DNA of 64,000 nt from Neobacillus bataviensis LMG 21833. GTDB taxonomy: Bacteria > Bacillota > Bacilli > Bacillales > Cytobacillaceae. The position numbers were made by a program, and so were the translations under genes. This document shows, piece after piece, positions 1 through 9,044 of the stretch; positions within the stretch are counted from its first letter, which is position 1, and each line of letters begins with the position of its first letter. The DNA is taken from the NCBI RefSeq assembly GCF_000307875.1, contig NZ_AJLS01000043.1, positions 1 through 64,000 on the forward strand, in the 5' to 3' direction. Below the pieces are notes generated by a model. It saw only the letters and a list, made by a program, of their open reading frames with translations, was not told the DNA's origin and searched no databases.

Positions 1-102
1 TCTATTGGACATTTTCATCGGGAATCCTGGAATTTTGTCCTTTAGAGCCCTTCTATTGGACATTTCCATCGGGATTCCTGGAATTTTGTCCTTTAGAACG
101 CT
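1..102. repeat. 51-bp tandem repeat, two copies
   Basis: Two adjacent copies of a 51-bp unit begin at 1 and 52, each starting TCTATTGGACATTT and ending in TTTGTCCTTTAGA plus a few bases. They differ at only a few positions. Each unit carries GGACA near its start and TGTCC near its end, so it could form a weak stem-loop. The array probably continues to the left of the window. It lies directly 3' of the ABC permease gene. No coding function is apparent. Confidence 0.75.
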
Positions 103-107
103 TGTTT

Positions 108-2027
108 TTACGTTTCCTTGATAATTTTTAAATAGCTGGCAGTGGTTAACCAGTAATAAACCGCATAAATAAGCAAGTAGATTGCTAAACAGATGATAAA
201 CGGGACTTGCATGTTCATGTTTAGAAAATCAGCGAGGACATATAAAATGACTGATGTGTTAATTACCGCTAGCAGTAAGGGAAGGACAAAGACAAAGCCC
301 ACTTGCTGTGCAGTCGATTTTGTTATCTCTCTGTCCGGAATACCAATCTTCTTAAGAATCTTATAGCGATCCTTATCAACGGTTGCGTCAATCAGCTGTT
401 TAAAATAAATCATACTGCCTGTTGCAAGCAAAAATACAAGTCCGAGAAATCCCCCAATAAAGATGAGCAGCCCATAGGTTTCCAGTCCATAATGATAATT
501 TTCATAGAAACTGGCATAAATTGGCTCTTTCTCTTGATATATTAATGGTTTAACCATCTCGTTCATCTTATGATCTAACCCTTTTGCTATTTTTTCATTT
601 GCCGTTTTATAGATATAGAGAGTTTCCTCAGGTACCCCCTCTTGGTTTAGCTCATTATACAATTCATTACTAATCACAAGCGGAAATAACATTTCTCCTT
701 GGTTTACTAAGGAAAAACGCTTATACTCTGTTATCGTTATTTTTTCCTTAGAAGAAAGTGCCAGCTGCTTCCCTGTAAACGGGTCAGATTTACTATCAAG
801 GTTCCCATCGTAAAAGGCTGTTGCTTCATATTTTTCTAAGGTAACCGATTCATTCATCCCTCTTAATTTCATCAATTCCTGATAGGTTTTTTCAGAGATG
901 AACAAGGTTTGGAAAAAATCAGCCACTCGATTCAATTTTGATACATCAGGTTTTACAGCTAGATAGTCTATCTTTTTCTGATAGAGAAGATCTCCCTTGG
1001 AATTTTCCTCTATTAATGTCTGAATTTCTTGATTTACCTTGTCATCCTTCATATTGAACATGTAGCTATAAGGATTATCCCGCTTGGAAAAATGATCGAT
1101 TTGATAATAAAAACTATAGGTTGTGATACAAGCCACTAGAGTTACACTGCTTAACAGGGAAATCACAGTCAAAATGAGTACATTCCCTTTTAATCGATAT
1201 AAAAGATTCGTAATAGTTAGTAGGTTTTTCCCTATTAAATAAACCGAGGTATATTTTTGAGAAATTCTTAAAAAATAAGTGACCAAGGAGTTCATAAAGA
1301 AATAGGAACCTGCCACAAGGAAGCAAGTGGCCACTAGAAATCGCATGCTATTTTTCCCAAAGAAGTCGTCTGGGTTCACTAAAAGAATGTAGGCGAATCC
1401 TAAGAAAACAACGGCCAAAGTGCTTAGTACAGGCGACCCCTTTGCCACTCTGTCCCCTTTTCGTTCCGATTTAAATAGTTCTGATAGTGAAAAGCGATAG
1501 ATTAACCGATAACTATGAACCGATGTAATCAAAATAATGAGCATAAAGACTACTGCCGTTTGGATCAAAGCATGCTTCGAAACGGTGAAGGACACTTGTA
1601 ATGAAAATCCCATAATTTTAAATATGATCATCATAAAAAGCTTTGAGAATAACAAGCCAACGGTTATGCCAATCAGTAAGGCGATCAGTCCAATAATGAT
1701 ATTTTCATAAAAGAGTAATTGGCCGACTTTTTTTCGGCTCATACCAAAAAGGGCATACAGGCCAACTTCCTTTTTCCGTTTTCTTGTGAAAAAGGAGTTG
1801 GAATACCAGATAAAAATCGCTGCAAAGATCATCAATATGATTGAAGCAGCTATAAATGCTGACTCCAGCTTGCCAAGCGTTACTGTAGATGAAAGTAATT
1901 GTTCATTATATTGTAATGAAACAAATGTAAAATAGATGGCAATGCTAAAAATCATTGAATTTAAATAAATCATGTATTGCCGGAGGTTTTTCCAGATGTT
2001 TTTTCTAGCAATGCTAGACAACGTCAT
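108..2027 (-). CDS. BceB/VraG-type ABC transporter permease
   Basis: This is a 639-residue membrane protein of the FtsX-like permease family that exports, or protects against, antimicrobial peptides such as bacitracin. Hydrophobic segments near residues 20-290 and 520-639 bracket a hydrophilic region of about 200 residues (about 315-515). That matches the large extracellular sensor loop of BceB permeases with ten helices. I chose the ATG at 2027 because AGGAGG lies eight bases upstream; an in-frame GTG at 2036 would sit on the ribosome site. The start overlaps the end of the ATPase gene by 14 bases, so the two are coupled. No BceRS-type two-component system lies next to the pair in this window. 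The substrate is inferred from family only. Confidence 0.85.
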   Translation of the reverse strand: MTLSSIARKNIWKNLRQYMIYLNSMIFSIAIYFTFVSLQYNEQLLSSTVTLGKLESAFIAASIILMIFAAIFIWYSNSFFTRKRKKEVGLYALFGMSRKKVGQLLFYENIIIGLIALLIGITVGLLFSKLFMMIIFKIMGFSLQVSFTVSKHALIQTAVVFMLIILITSVHSYRLIYRFSLSELFKSERKGDRVAKGSPVLSTLAVVFLGFAYILLVNPDDFFGKNSMRFLVATCFLVAGSYFFMNSLVTYFLRISQKYTSVYLIGKNLLTITNLLYRLKGNVLILTVISLLSSVTLVACITTYSFYYQIDHFSKRDNPYSYMFNMKDDKVNQEIQTLIEENSKGDLLYQKKIDYLAVKPDVSKLNRVADFFQTLFISEKTYQELMKLRGMNESVTLEKYEATAFYDGNLDSKSDPFTGKQLALSSKEKITITEYKRFSLVNQGEMLFPLVISNELYNELNQEGVPEETLYIYKTANEKIAKGLDHKMNEMVKPLIYQEKEPIYASFYENYHYGLETYGLLIFIGGFLGLVFLLATGSMIYFKQLIDATVDKDRYKILKKIGIPDREITKSTAQQVGFVFVLPLLLAVINTSVILYVLADFLNMNMQVPFIICLAIYLLIYAVYYWLTTASYLKIIKET

Positions 2028-2781
2028 ATTGGCCACCTCCTATGGTCGATAGGATCTTTAATATTTGTTGGAAAAGCTGTTTCCTTGTTTGCTCCCCCCT
2101 ATGAATTTCTGTATATAAAGAGCCATCCTTAATGAACACCACTCGCGAACAAAAACTTGCCGCATAAGGGTCGTGCGTCACCATTAAAATCGTAACCTGC
2201 ATCTCTTCATTTAGCTTATTTAGCGTTTGCAGCAAATGGTGGGCTGATTTTGAATCAAGTGCACCGGTCGGTTCGTCTGCAAACAGTATACTGGGTCTGC
2301 CAATGATTGCGCGGCAAACTGCTGTCCGTTGTTGCTGTCCGCCTGAAATTTCATACGGATATTTTTCTAATATAGCTTGGATTCCGAACCTATCCGTCAG
2401 TTCTGCTACTTTCTCTTGAATCTCATCCTTTGGTGTTTTCGTAAAGGTCAGCGGCAGCATGATATTTTCTGCTACTGTTAATGTATCAAGTAAATTATAG
2501 TCTTGAAAAATAAACCCCATCTGATCTCTACGGAATTCTCGCAATTGATCTTCCTTCATTTTTGTCAGTTCTGTACCTCCGATTCGGATTGTTCCGGATG
2601 TTATAGGTTCAATTGATGATAAAACATTCAGTAAGGAGGACTTCCCTGCACCCGATGGCCCCATAACACCGACAAATTCGCCTTTTGAAATATGGAGATC
2701 AATATCATTCAGTGCTTTGAATGTATTCCTTTTCGAGCCAAACACCTTGTTTACTCCCTTTGCTTCTAGTATCCATTCCAT
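2014..2781 (-). CDS. BceA-type ABC transporter ATP-binding protein
   Basis: The 255-residue protein is a complete ABC ATPase that would power the overlapping permease. Walker A (GPSGAGKSS, residues 41-49), an ISGGQQQR signature and Walker B with FADEPTGALD are all visible, followed by the switch histidine in VTHDP. The signature begins with Ile instead of the usual Leu, a mild variant. Length and order ATPase-permease fit the BceAB/MacB-like peptide-resistance class. The gene is first in its two-gene operon. The 240-bp gap to the divergent MFS gene at 3021 should hold both promoters, but I could not assign them firmly. Confidence 0.9.
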   Translation of the reverse strand: MEWILEAKGVNKVFGSKRNTFKALNDIDLHISKGEFVGVMGPSGAGKSSLLNVLSSIEPITSGTIRIGGTELTKMKEDQLREFRRDQMGFIFQDYNLLDTLTVAENIMLPLTFTKTPKDEIQEKVAELTDRFGIQAILEKYPYEISGGQQQRTAVCRAIIGRPSILFADEPTGALDSKSAHHLLQTLNKLNEEMQVTILMVTHDPYAASFCSRVVFIKDGSLYTEIHRGEQTRKQLFQQILKILSTIGGGQYDVV

Positions 2782-3020
2782 TATCTTTTGCCTCCGTTTC
2801 TGTTATTTCCATAGTTATACTATAAGGAATGAACAGGAACCTTTCCATAATGAATCCTTACACTTTTCGCTTCTTACCTTACAATTTCGTAAGGATGACA
2901 GATAGAAATTGGCTGCATACTATTTCCATGCTAGGAAAAAATTGATTAGAACGTCAATTTACATTATCCTATAATAAGAATGAACTATTTATTCGAATCA
3001 TCTAGGGAGGTGAGAATCGG

Positions 3021-4187
3021 TTGCAAACAAAGTCTGCTTTACCGATTTTATTTGTCGTTATGTTTTTGGTTATGGTTGGTTTCGGGATCATTATTCCAGT
3101 TTTACCATTTTACGCTGAGGAAATTGGGGCAAATCCTACAGAACTCGGATTATTAATGGCTGTTTATTCGCTTATGCAGCTTATTTTTGCGCCCATGTGG
3201 GGCCAGGTGTCCGACCGTATCGGTCGGAAGCCGGTGATGATGATTGGAATTGCCGGTCTTGGTCTTTCCTTCTTGATCCAGGCCATGTCAACAGAGCTTT
3301 GGATGCTGTTTGCTGCAAGAATAATTGGGGGCATTCTTTCATCCGCCAATATGCCGACAGCAATGGCCTATGTCGCTGATATCACAACAGAAGAAAATCG
3401 CGGCAAAGGGATGGGAATCATTGGAGCCGCCACAGGACTAGGCTTTGTGTTTGGCCCGGCGATCGGCGGTATTTTTTCAAAAATCAGCTTAAGTACGCCT
3501 TTTTATCTTGCAAGTGGATCATCCTTTATCACATTGATTCTGGTGTTTATTCTGTTAAAGGAATCAAAACAGAAAAAAAGCCATTCATCAAAGGAAAAAA
3601 CATCTATCTGGAAGGCATTTAACGGTGCTGTGTCCGTGCTATTTTTCGTCCAATTACTAATTTCGTTATCTCTTTCCGGTTTAGAGGCGACGTTTGCGTA
3701 TTTTGCCGCTAAAAAGGCTGGGCTGGACGCTATACAGCTTGGTTACATTTTTATGATCATGGGCTTTGGCAGTGCGATGGTGCAAGGTGGTTTGGTCGGC
3801 AGATTAACCAAAAAGTACGGGGAAAGCTCCGTCATTCAAGGCGGGATGATTGTATCTGCGATAGGCTTCGGTTTGATACTGCTCGTACATAATTTTACGA
3901 CGGCAGCTATATATTTAACAATATTCGGGCTTGGGAACGGGGTTATCCGTCCAAGTGTCTCTTCCCTGCTGACCAAGAGGTCTACCGCCGGTCATGGAAG
4001 TTCAACCGGTCTTTTATCATCCTTTGATTCATTAGGCCGTATCATCGGGCCGCCATTAGGCGGCTGGCTGTTTTCAATGGCGATAGGTCTCCCTTATATT
4101 ACAGGCGTTATCATAACCATTATTGCTTTTCTCCTATTTCTTGTGTTCCGTCCACAACTGAATGCGATAAAAGCACATAATAGCTAA
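3021..4187 (+). CDS. MFS drug efflux transporter (DHA1, NorA/Blt-like)
   Basis: This is a 388-residue, 12-helix major facilitator protein that probably exports drugs or toxic metabolites by proton antiport. The N-terminal half carries the family motif A loop (GQVSDRIGRKP, about residues 62-72) between helices 2 and 3, and helix 5 has the GFVFGPAIGG motif typical of drug:H+ antiporters. The start is a TTG at 3021 preceded by GGGAGGTGAG. It is divergent from the BceAB-type pair. A TATAAT lies at 2970-2975, but no convincing -35 box is seen. Substrate specificity cannot be read from the sequence. Confidence 0.85.
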   Translation: MQTKSALPILFVVMFLVMVGFGIIIPVLPFYAEEIGANPTELGLLMAVYSLMQLIFAPMWGQVSDRIGRKPVMMIGIAGLGLSFLIQAMSTELWMLFAARIIGGILSSANMPTAMAYVADITTEENRGKGMGIIGAATGLGFVFGPAIGGIFSKISLSTPFYLASGSSFITLILVFILLKESKQKKSHSSKEKTSIWKAFNGAVSVLFFVQLLISLSLSGLEATFAYFAAKKAGLDAIQLGYIFMIMGFGSAMVQGGLVGRLTKKYGESSVIQGGMIVSAIGFGLILLVHNFTTAAIYLTIFGLGNGVIRPSVSSLLTKRSTAGHGSSTGLLSSFDSLGRIIGPPLGGWLFSMAIGLPYITGVIITIIAFLLFLVFRPQLNAIKAHNS

Positions 4188-4266
4188 AAATAATTGAGGC
4201 ATATGGCAGTGCAGGACATGCATAAAATGGGTACAAGATAGAATTTACTAAAGGAGCCCATGTTGC

Positions 4267-4599
4267 ATGAGAATAAAAACGGTCACAAGTATTTCTTGCC
4301 TTTTGGTTACCTTAGGGGTTGCAGCTTATCTGGAATCCCCTTACTCCTTTTGGAATAAAAACTATGCCTATTCTGCCGACCAGCCGGTCATGGCACAACC
4401 CGTAGAGGTTGAGCAATCAAGTGATGTTCCGGAATTGGAAGAAAAGTTAGAGAAAACGGAAAGAGTCGATGGCTATATCGTAGAAACGTACGAGGAGTAC
4501 GAAGTTTACAAGGACAAAGATGGGAATGTTATAAAAAGTGAGCCGACAGGTAAGACAGACAGTATCAGGTATTGGGATTACAAGAAGAAAGACCGCTAG
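4267..4599 (+). CDS. Small secreted or membrane-anchored hypothetical protein
   Basis: I do not recognise this 110-residue protein. It has a basic start followed by a hydrophobic stretch (residues about 7-24) that resembles a signal peptide or membrane anchor without a lipobox cysteine. The rest is acidic and hydrophilic, rich in Glu, Lys and Tyr, so the mature part should lie outside the membrane. An AGGAG site precedes the ATG at 4267. It follows the MFS gene by 79 bases and its stop codon sits inside the shared terminator hairpin. It may be co-transcribed with the transporter; function unknown. Confidence 0.6.
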   Translation: MRIKTVTSISCLLVTLGVAAYLESPYSFWNKNYAYSADQPVMAQPVEVEQSSDVPELEEKLEKTERVDGYIVETYEEYEVYKDKDGNVIKSEPTGKTDSIRYWDYKKKDR

Positions 4600-4617
4600 T
4601 GGGTAGCGGTCTTTCTT
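4585..4617. terminator. Bidirectional intrinsic terminator
   Basis: A perfect 14-bp stem (AAGAAAGACCGCTA and its complement) closes a five-base loop and ends in a T-rich tail. It lies between convergent genes and includes the stop codon of the small secreted protein. Confidence 0.85.
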
Positions 4618-4647
4618 CCTTTGGGATATAGATAAATTACCCTTTAT

Positions 4648-5085
4648 TTATTTGATTTGCTCTGCCAGCTCTAAAATAATTCCCTCTGGCCCACGAACGT
4701 AGCATAGCTTATAACTATCTTCATATTGTAGTATCTCACTGGAGATTTCCGGACTTTTCTTTTTTAATTTGGCAACCACAGCTTCAATATCTTCAACAGC
4801 AAATGCAATATGCCGTATCCCTGGGGTATTTGCAAAAGGTTGCTGAATTACTCTTTCATCTGTTGGCCTATAAAATTTGATTAGCTCTATCCATGCCTGA
4901 CCGTCTGGCGTCCCCAATCCCACACACGCCACCCTAACGTCATTAAGCCCAAATACCTGATCCATCAACTCTCCTTCCATTTCCCATTCTCCTTGCACCT
5001 CAAGGCCAAAATTGAGGAAAAACTCCTTAGCAGCGGAGAGATCATTTACGTTTATACCTACATGATCTATTCTTTGGATCTTCAA
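4648..5085 (-). CDS. VOC-family protein (glyoxalase / epimerase-like)
   Basis: The 145-residue protein has the vicinal oxygen chelate fold. Its N-terminus IDHVGINV, the central GIRHIAFAVEDIE and the C-terminal IILELAEQ place the expected metal ligands (His, His, Glu) as in methylmalonyl-CoA epimerase and glyoxalase-I relatives. It is a single cytosolic domain of normal length. The gene stands alone, convergent with the upstream small protein and separated by 182 bases from the next gene. The real substrate cannot be deduced; it could be a lactoylglutathione lyase-like or an antibiotic-resistance-like VOC protein. Confidence 0.75.
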   Translation of the reverse strand: MKIQRIDHVGINVNDLSAAKEFFLNFGLEVQGEWEMEGELMDQVFGLNDVRVACVGLGTPDGQAWIELIKFYRPTDERVIQQPFANTPGIRHIAFAVEDIEAVVAKLKKKSPEISSEILQYEDSYKLCYVRGPEGIILELAEQIK

Positions 5086-5267
5086 ATCCCAACCCCCCTA
5101 TGTTCCTGTTAATGTTTTGATCCATTTAATATCCATATGATTGATGAAGTGCGCCCTTTAATGGAATATATCTAGGCTGCTATTAGCTTGTATAGACGAC
5201 ACATAGCATCACTCCACGTTCATCCGCAAGTCTTTTCGTTTTTTGAAGTCTAGACTCCGCGAAATAC

Positions 5268-6335
5268 TTAATCGATACTATTAATCAGCTCGTTCATCAT
5301 TTCTTTATCCATTGGACCCACTATTTTCTTATGAATGATCCCATTGGCATCAATAATATAACTGGTTGGAATTGTAAAGGCTTGGTAGGTATCCCCAATT
5401 TGTCCAGAACTATCAAGTAATACAGGAAAGGTTAACCCATAATCCTTCACAAACTTTTCAACACCACTTGGATCCTTCTCGGCGGTTGTTAAGTTTACAG
5501 CAACAATTTCAACATTTTTTCTTTCTTGCTCCTGATAAAATTCCTGCATATGAGGCATCTCAGCTTTACAAGGCGGACACCAGGTAGCCCAAAGATTAAG
5601 GATGACTTTCTTCCCTTTCAGATCTGACAGTTTCATTTCTTTCCCTGATACGGTCTGCAATTGGAAATTAGGCGCTTTTTTCCCTTCTTCCACACCAATT
5701 TTCACCGTTTTATGATCAACACCTTGATTTTCTTGAACTGTTTTTTTGGCTTCGGTTGGTGACGAGGTAAAATCAAATGATAGGAAAATACTTAAAAAAG
5801 AAAATAGAATGATGGTAGAGAAGATTTTCTTTTGTGAGCCAATGCGCTGTTTAGATAATGAAAGGAATACGATTATAACAGCAAACAAGGCTAAAATGAT
5901 GTGCGTCATTTTGTTATCATCATTCAGAAAAAGGAGCGCTAAAATATGATAGCAGCTTATTACAGCAAAACTAAATAGAAATCCTGATTGTAAAATGAAT
6001 AAATGGGGAATAGTTAATTTTCGCGCTCGATAAAAAATGAAAATGATAGAACCAAGAATTGCCCAAAATAGTCCTATCCTTCCTCCAGTAAAATACAACA
6101 ATGAGAGTGGGCTTTTCACTACTAATGTGGGTTCAAGGATGAGTAAACTTCCCTTCCAAATGAAAAATCCAATAAATAGACCGTTCGTTAATAAATCAAA
6201 TATCTTTTTATGTATCCCATTTTCTTGTGTTTTCCGAAGCCATAGCTTGATTAAGATTAGCCCAAACAATATGGATAGACCAAGTAACAACCACTTTAAC
6301 AAAATGGCAAAAGAACCAATTTGGATCACTTGCAT
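5268..6335 (-). CDS. Membrane protein with C-terminal TlpA/ResA-like thioredoxin domain
   Basis: This 355-residue protein joins about six membrane helices (residues 8-195) to an extracytoplasmic thioredoxin-like domain (about 215-355). The domain carries the redox motif WCPPC followed by KAEMP, typical of ResA/TlpA thiol-disulfide reductases acting outside the membrane. The start has AAAGGGGG eight bases upstream. The promoter region at 6369-6404 contains a copy of the CstR-type operator found throughout the neighbouring sulfur genes. I infer that it handles oxidised thiols or persulfides at the cell surface as part of that regulon. The membrane half might instead move electrons to the thioredoxin domain, as in DsbD; I see no CcdA-type cysteine pair. 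Confidence 0.8.
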   Translation of the reverse strand: MQVIQIGSFAILLKWLLLGLSILFGLILIKLWLRKTQENGIHKKIFDLLTNGLFIGFFIWKGSLLILEPTLVVKSPLSLLYFTGGRIGLFWAILGSIIFIFYRARKLTIPHLFILQSGFLFSFAVISCYHILALLFLNDDNKMTHIILALFAVIIVFLSLSKQRIGSQKKIFSTIILFSFLSIFLSFDFTSSPTEAKKTVQENQGVDHKTVKIGVEEGKKAPNFQLQTVSGKEMKLSDLKGKKVILNLWATWCPPCKAEMPHMQEFYQEQERKNVEIVAVNLTTAEKDPSGVEKFVKDYGLTFPVLLDSSGQIGDTYQAFTIPTSYIIDANGIIHKKIVGPMDKEMMNELINSID

Positions 6336-6368
6336 ATGGACCCCCTTTAAAGTGTAATAAAGTATCTT

Positions 6369-6404
6369 TTCGTTTATTATACCAGAAGGGGTATAATAAA
6401 CGAA
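6369..6404 (-). promoter_or_regulatory. CstR-type operator inside a 15-bp perfect dyad at the thioredoxin-gene promoter
   Basis: The centre reads ATACCAGAAGGGGTAT (6379-6394), the same ATACC-N6-GGTAT pattern as six other sites nearby. The dyad extends to 15 bp per arm (6369-6383 and 6390-6404) with a six-base loop. On the minus strand it contains an extended -10 box, TGGTATAAT, so a bound repressor would block transcription of the thioredoxin-domain gene. Confidence 0.7.
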
Positions 6405-6436
6405 GGTTAATACTCCTCAATGTTTTCCCTCAAGGC

Positions 6437-7213
6437 TTATAATATTTCCATCCATGTTTTCACTGCGGTAGCCAAGATTAAAAGGCCCATGATCATTTGT
6501 AATACCTTTGTATTCACTAGTTTTCCGGTATTTGCTCCGATAGGGGAAGCAATTAAACTAGCTCCAACCATGATAAGTGAAGGCAGCAAGGACACCTGTC
6601 CTGTTGAGAGTTTACCTGAAACAGCTCCAATGGATGAAATAAGTGTGATCGCTAAAGAAGAGGCGATTGTCATTCTTGTCGGTATTTTTAACACGGTAAG
6701 CATGATTGGTACTAACAGGAATGCTCCTCCTGCACCGACAATCCCCGCACCTATTCCAACCATAAAGGCAAAAAACGCTGCCAGGAACTTGTTTAATTTT
6801 ACTTGTTCTAGAGGAATATCATCGATTCCTTTTCTTGGGACAAACATCATGATGACAGCAAGTAAGGCCAAAACTCCATATACTATATTGATTCCGGTTT
6901 CCGGCATGTGTGTGGAGCCGAGTCCTCCAATAAAACTTCCAATCAAAATACTAATTCCCATGTAGGCAATGAGTGTTTTATTTAAAAATCCACTTTTCCG
7001 GTAAACCCAAACACCACCAATTGTCGAAAAGAACACTTGGATAGCTGTGATTCCGGAAACTTCATTTGCTGTAAAATGGGCTACACCAAGTAACGCTGGA
7101 ATGTACAATAACATTGGAAAGTTGATAATTGCACCGCCAATTCCTAACATACCTGAAATAAAGGAGCCTACAAAACCGATTAGGAAGATCGTGATGATAA
7201 AACTAATATCCAT
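6437..7213 (-). CDS. TauE/SafE-family sulfur-anion exporter
   Basis: The 258-residue integral membrane protein belongs to the TauE/SafE family that moves sulfite, sulfoacetate or related sulfur anions across the membrane. About seven to eight hydrophobic segments are visible, with the family's glycine-rich GxGGAxxxFP (near residue 25) and its repeat [17 protein letters not shown] (near residue 155). It corresponds to YrkJ of the B. subtilis yrk cluster and to TauE of the staphylococcal cst locus. AGGAGG precedes the ATG. It lies 38 bases after the membrane rhodanese gene and is probably co-transcribed, exporting the sulfite or thiosulfate made by the upstream enzymes. Confidence 0.88.
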   Translation of the reverse strand: MDISFIITIFLIGFVGSFISGMLGIGGAIINFPMLLYIPALLGVAHFTANEVSGITAIQVFFSTIGGVWVYRKSGFLNKTLIAYMGISILIGSFIGGLGSTHMPETGINIVYGVLALLAVIMMFVPRKGIDDIPLEQVKLNKFLAAFFAFMVGIGAGIVGAGGAFLLVPIMLTVLKIPTRMTIASSLAITLISSIGAVSGKLSTGQVSLLPSLIMVGASLIASPIGANTGKLVNTKVLQMIMGLLILATAVKTWMEIL

Positions 7214-7251
7214 AGTAACCCTCCTCCTTATTCAGAAATATTTCATTACAT

Positions 7252-7614
7252 TTAGAACCATGCGCTCATGCCGCCTCTGACATTCGTTACGTTTGTAAAA
7301 CCTAAATTTTTCAGCATCTTACTTGCCTTTTGACTTCTCATTCCACTTTGACAAATAACGACTACTTCTTTACCCTTTGATAGTTCTTTTTCTGCTTTCT
7401 GCGAAAGTTGCTGGAGAGGAATATTTTTGAAACCCCTAATATGGTTACCTTTAAACTCTACAGGTGTTCGAACATCTATAAATTGCTTATTCTTGTCATT
7501 TAAAGCCGTTTTTAAATCTGTTGTAGAAATATTCGTAACACCTTTTGTTGGAACGAAGCGCTTGATGATCAAGAGAAAAAATAGTGTAATGATTAGATAG
7601 TTTAAATATTGCAT
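7252..7614 (-). CDS. Membrane-anchored rhodanese
   Basis: This 120-residue protein has one N-terminal membrane helix (residues 4-19) and a single rhodanese domain with the active loop CQSGMRS, a cysteine that can carry a persulfide. Size and layout resemble YqhL-type anchored rhodaneses of Bacillus. It would pass sulfane sulfur between thiols at the cytoplasmic face of the membrane. The ATG at 7614 follows AGGAGGG at nine bases. A degenerate CstR-type operator lies upstream at 7635-7650, overlapping a TATAAT, and the TauE gene follows after 38 bases, so the two form a sub-operon of the sulfur locus. Confidence 0.85.
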   Translation of the reverse strand: MQYLNYLIITLFFLLIIKRFVPTKGVTNISTTDLKTALNDKNKQFIDVRTPVEFKGNHIRGFKNIPLQQLSQKAEKELSKGKEVVVICQSGMRSQKASKMLKNLGFTNVTNVRGGMSAWF

Positions 7615-7631
7615 GGGTATAAACCCTCCTA

Positions 7632-7650
7632 ATTATATCCTTTTAGGTAT
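7632..7650 (-). promoter_or_regulatory. Degenerate CstR-type operator overlapping a -10 box
   Basis: ATATCCTTTTAGGTAT at 7635-7650 matches ATACC-N6-GGTAT with one mismatch. The minus-strand TATAAT at 7632-7637 overlaps it. It precedes the anchored rhodanese gene. No good -35 box is seen. Confidence 0.55.
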
Positions 7651-7748
7651 TACCAAAAAGATGAAAATAACTATATAAGAATCAGCTAAAAGCTTTGTAA
7701 ATGAGGTAAATGGCTCCTACCAGAAACCAAACTAACGTTCCCGGTCAT

Positions 7749-7779
7749 ATGGGAATCGGTTGTTTAACCCGATTCCCAT
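7749..7779 (-). terminator. Strong hairpin downstream of the dioxygenase gene
   Basis: Perfect 11-bp arms (ATGGGAATCGG and its complement) enclose a nine-base loop about 90 bases beyond the stop of the rhodanese-dioxygenase gene. Neither side ends in a clear U-run, so it may act as an RNA-stabilising or partial termination structure. The 256-bp gap 7615-7870 otherwise holds only the operator. Confidence 0.5.
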
Positions 7780-7870
7780 TTTCGGAAACCTTAGACTGAC
7801 TAATTCCTCAGGAATTAGATGTGTGACAATCATTGGTTTGTTTTGTTTTTTTAAACATATAAAGTCCCCC

Positions 7871-8998
7871 TTATCGAACGGCACAACGGTTTGGTCCAAT
7901 TTCCATTTCACGTTGTTGGTCGATGTCTGGATTATTTTTCCCCATATTCGTTTCACGAATTTCTTGATAGGCGTTTGGCTGCGGTGGTAAGTTTTCAGTT
8001 ACCAATTTTCTAAATTCTTTTTCATCCTCAATATTAAGCCCATGGTTTTGAACAAACAACGTACCTAATTTTTCTGACACACTGCCATCATCATTTAGTT
8101 CGTCAATGATCATAAAATGAGCAGGAAGCACTATTAGCTCTTCTGACAATTCTTTGTAACGGGTATACAGAGTTTCTCTTAAATCCCCTACCCAATCTTC
8201 AGCCATCCCTGCAAGGTCTGGTCTACCAATTGAATCAATAAATATGATATCGCCTGAAAGAAGGTACATTTTATCGACTACAAATGAAGTGGATCCAATC
8301 GTATGCCCAGGTGAATATAGGGCTTCGATATTGATCGTAGTATTGCCGATTGTTACCTCATTCCCATCTTCTAATGGCTGATAAGCAAAGGTTACTTCTG
8401 TTGCATCTTTAGGAGGCAGCCAGTAGATGGCACTCGTTATTTCTGCGATTGTGCGTCCCCCGGAAATATGATCCGCATGTAGGTGTGTATCAAAGACATG
8501 GGTAATTTTCACATCAAGGCTTTTGGCAAAATCAAGATAGACGTCCGTCATCCGTGTAGCATCAATTAACGCTGCTTCCCCATTGGAAACAACCATGTAA
8601 GATAAACAGCCTTTTCCAATTCGGACAAACTGATAAATCACGCCGTCATCTTGTAAATCCCCAATTTTAACCGGTTCTAAATGTTCGCTCCATGCTTTCA
8701 TTCCACCCTTTAGGTAGGAAACAGATAAACCTTCTTCAGAAAGCATCTCTGCCACCATAATAGATGAACCTTCTTTTGCACAAACCACTAATACCTCTTT
8801 TTCAGCAGGGATTTTACCGATGATTTCTTCCACACCATCTAGTAAATCAAAATAAGGAACATTTAAATAATCAAAGTTTTCGCCTTCGATTTTCCAATCT
8901 TGAAAATCTTTTTTATTACGGACATCTAGAATAAATAACTCTTCTTTATTAAAAACCTTTTTCGTTACCTCTTTTGAAGTCATTTCCTGAATAGTCAT
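7871..8998 (-). CDS. Rhodanese-MBL fusion, persulfide dioxygenase (YrkH / CstB-like)
   Basis: The 375-residue protein joins an N-terminal rhodanese (about residues 5-110, persulfide cysteine at about 73 in CAKEGSS) to a metallo-beta-lactamase domain. The MBL part has THLHADH (171-177), GHTIGS, SGD and the GRPDLAG signature of ETHE1-type persulfide dioxygenases, which oxidise glutathione- or bacillithiol-type persulfide to sulfite. S. aureus CstB has the same activities with the rhodanese at the C-terminus, so the domain order here is reversed. I prefer the ATG at 8998; the earlier TTG at 9016 lies within an operator and lacks a ribosome site, while GGGGG sits 11-12 bases before the ATG. It corresponds to YrkH in B. 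subtilis. A CstR-type site separates it from yrkF. Confidence 0.88.
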   Translation of the reverse strand: MTIQEMTSKEVTKKVFNKEELFILDVRNKKDFQDWKIEGENFDYLNVPYFDLLDGVEEIIGKIPAEKEVLVVCAKEGSSIMVAEMLSEEGLSVSYLKGGMKAWSEHLEPVKIGDLQDDGVIYQFVRIGKGCLSYMVVSNGEAALIDATRMTDVYLDFAKSLDVKITHVFDTHLHADHISGGRTIAEITSAIYWLPPKDATEVTFAYQPLEDGNEVTIGNTTINIEALYSPGHTIGSTSFVVDKMYLLSGDIIFIDSIGRPDLAGMAEDWVGDLRETLYTRYKELSEELIVLPAHFMIIDELNDDGSVSEKLGTLFVQNHGLNIEDEKEFRKLVTENLPPQPNAYQEIRETNMGKNNPDIDQQREMEIGPNRCAVR

Positions 8999-9006
8999 TT
9001 TTTCAA

Positions 9007-9022
9007 TTACCCCCAATGGTAT
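9007..9022 (-). promoter_or_regulatory. CstR-type operator between yrkF and yrkH
   Basis: TTACCCCCAATGGTAT fits the locus pattern with only the first base changed. It lies in the 46-bp gap between two genes that otherwise look co-transcribed, and it overlaps the G-rich ribosome site of the dioxygenase gene. It could give that gene its own control. Confidence 0.6.
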
Positions 9023-9044
9023 TATTTTGTATAAAAAAATATAG

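Noticed and set aside
7732-7990. Two opposing short frames after the dioxygenase gene
   Set aside because: Both overlap the dioxygenase 3' end and the hairpin at 7749-7779, and show no coding signals.
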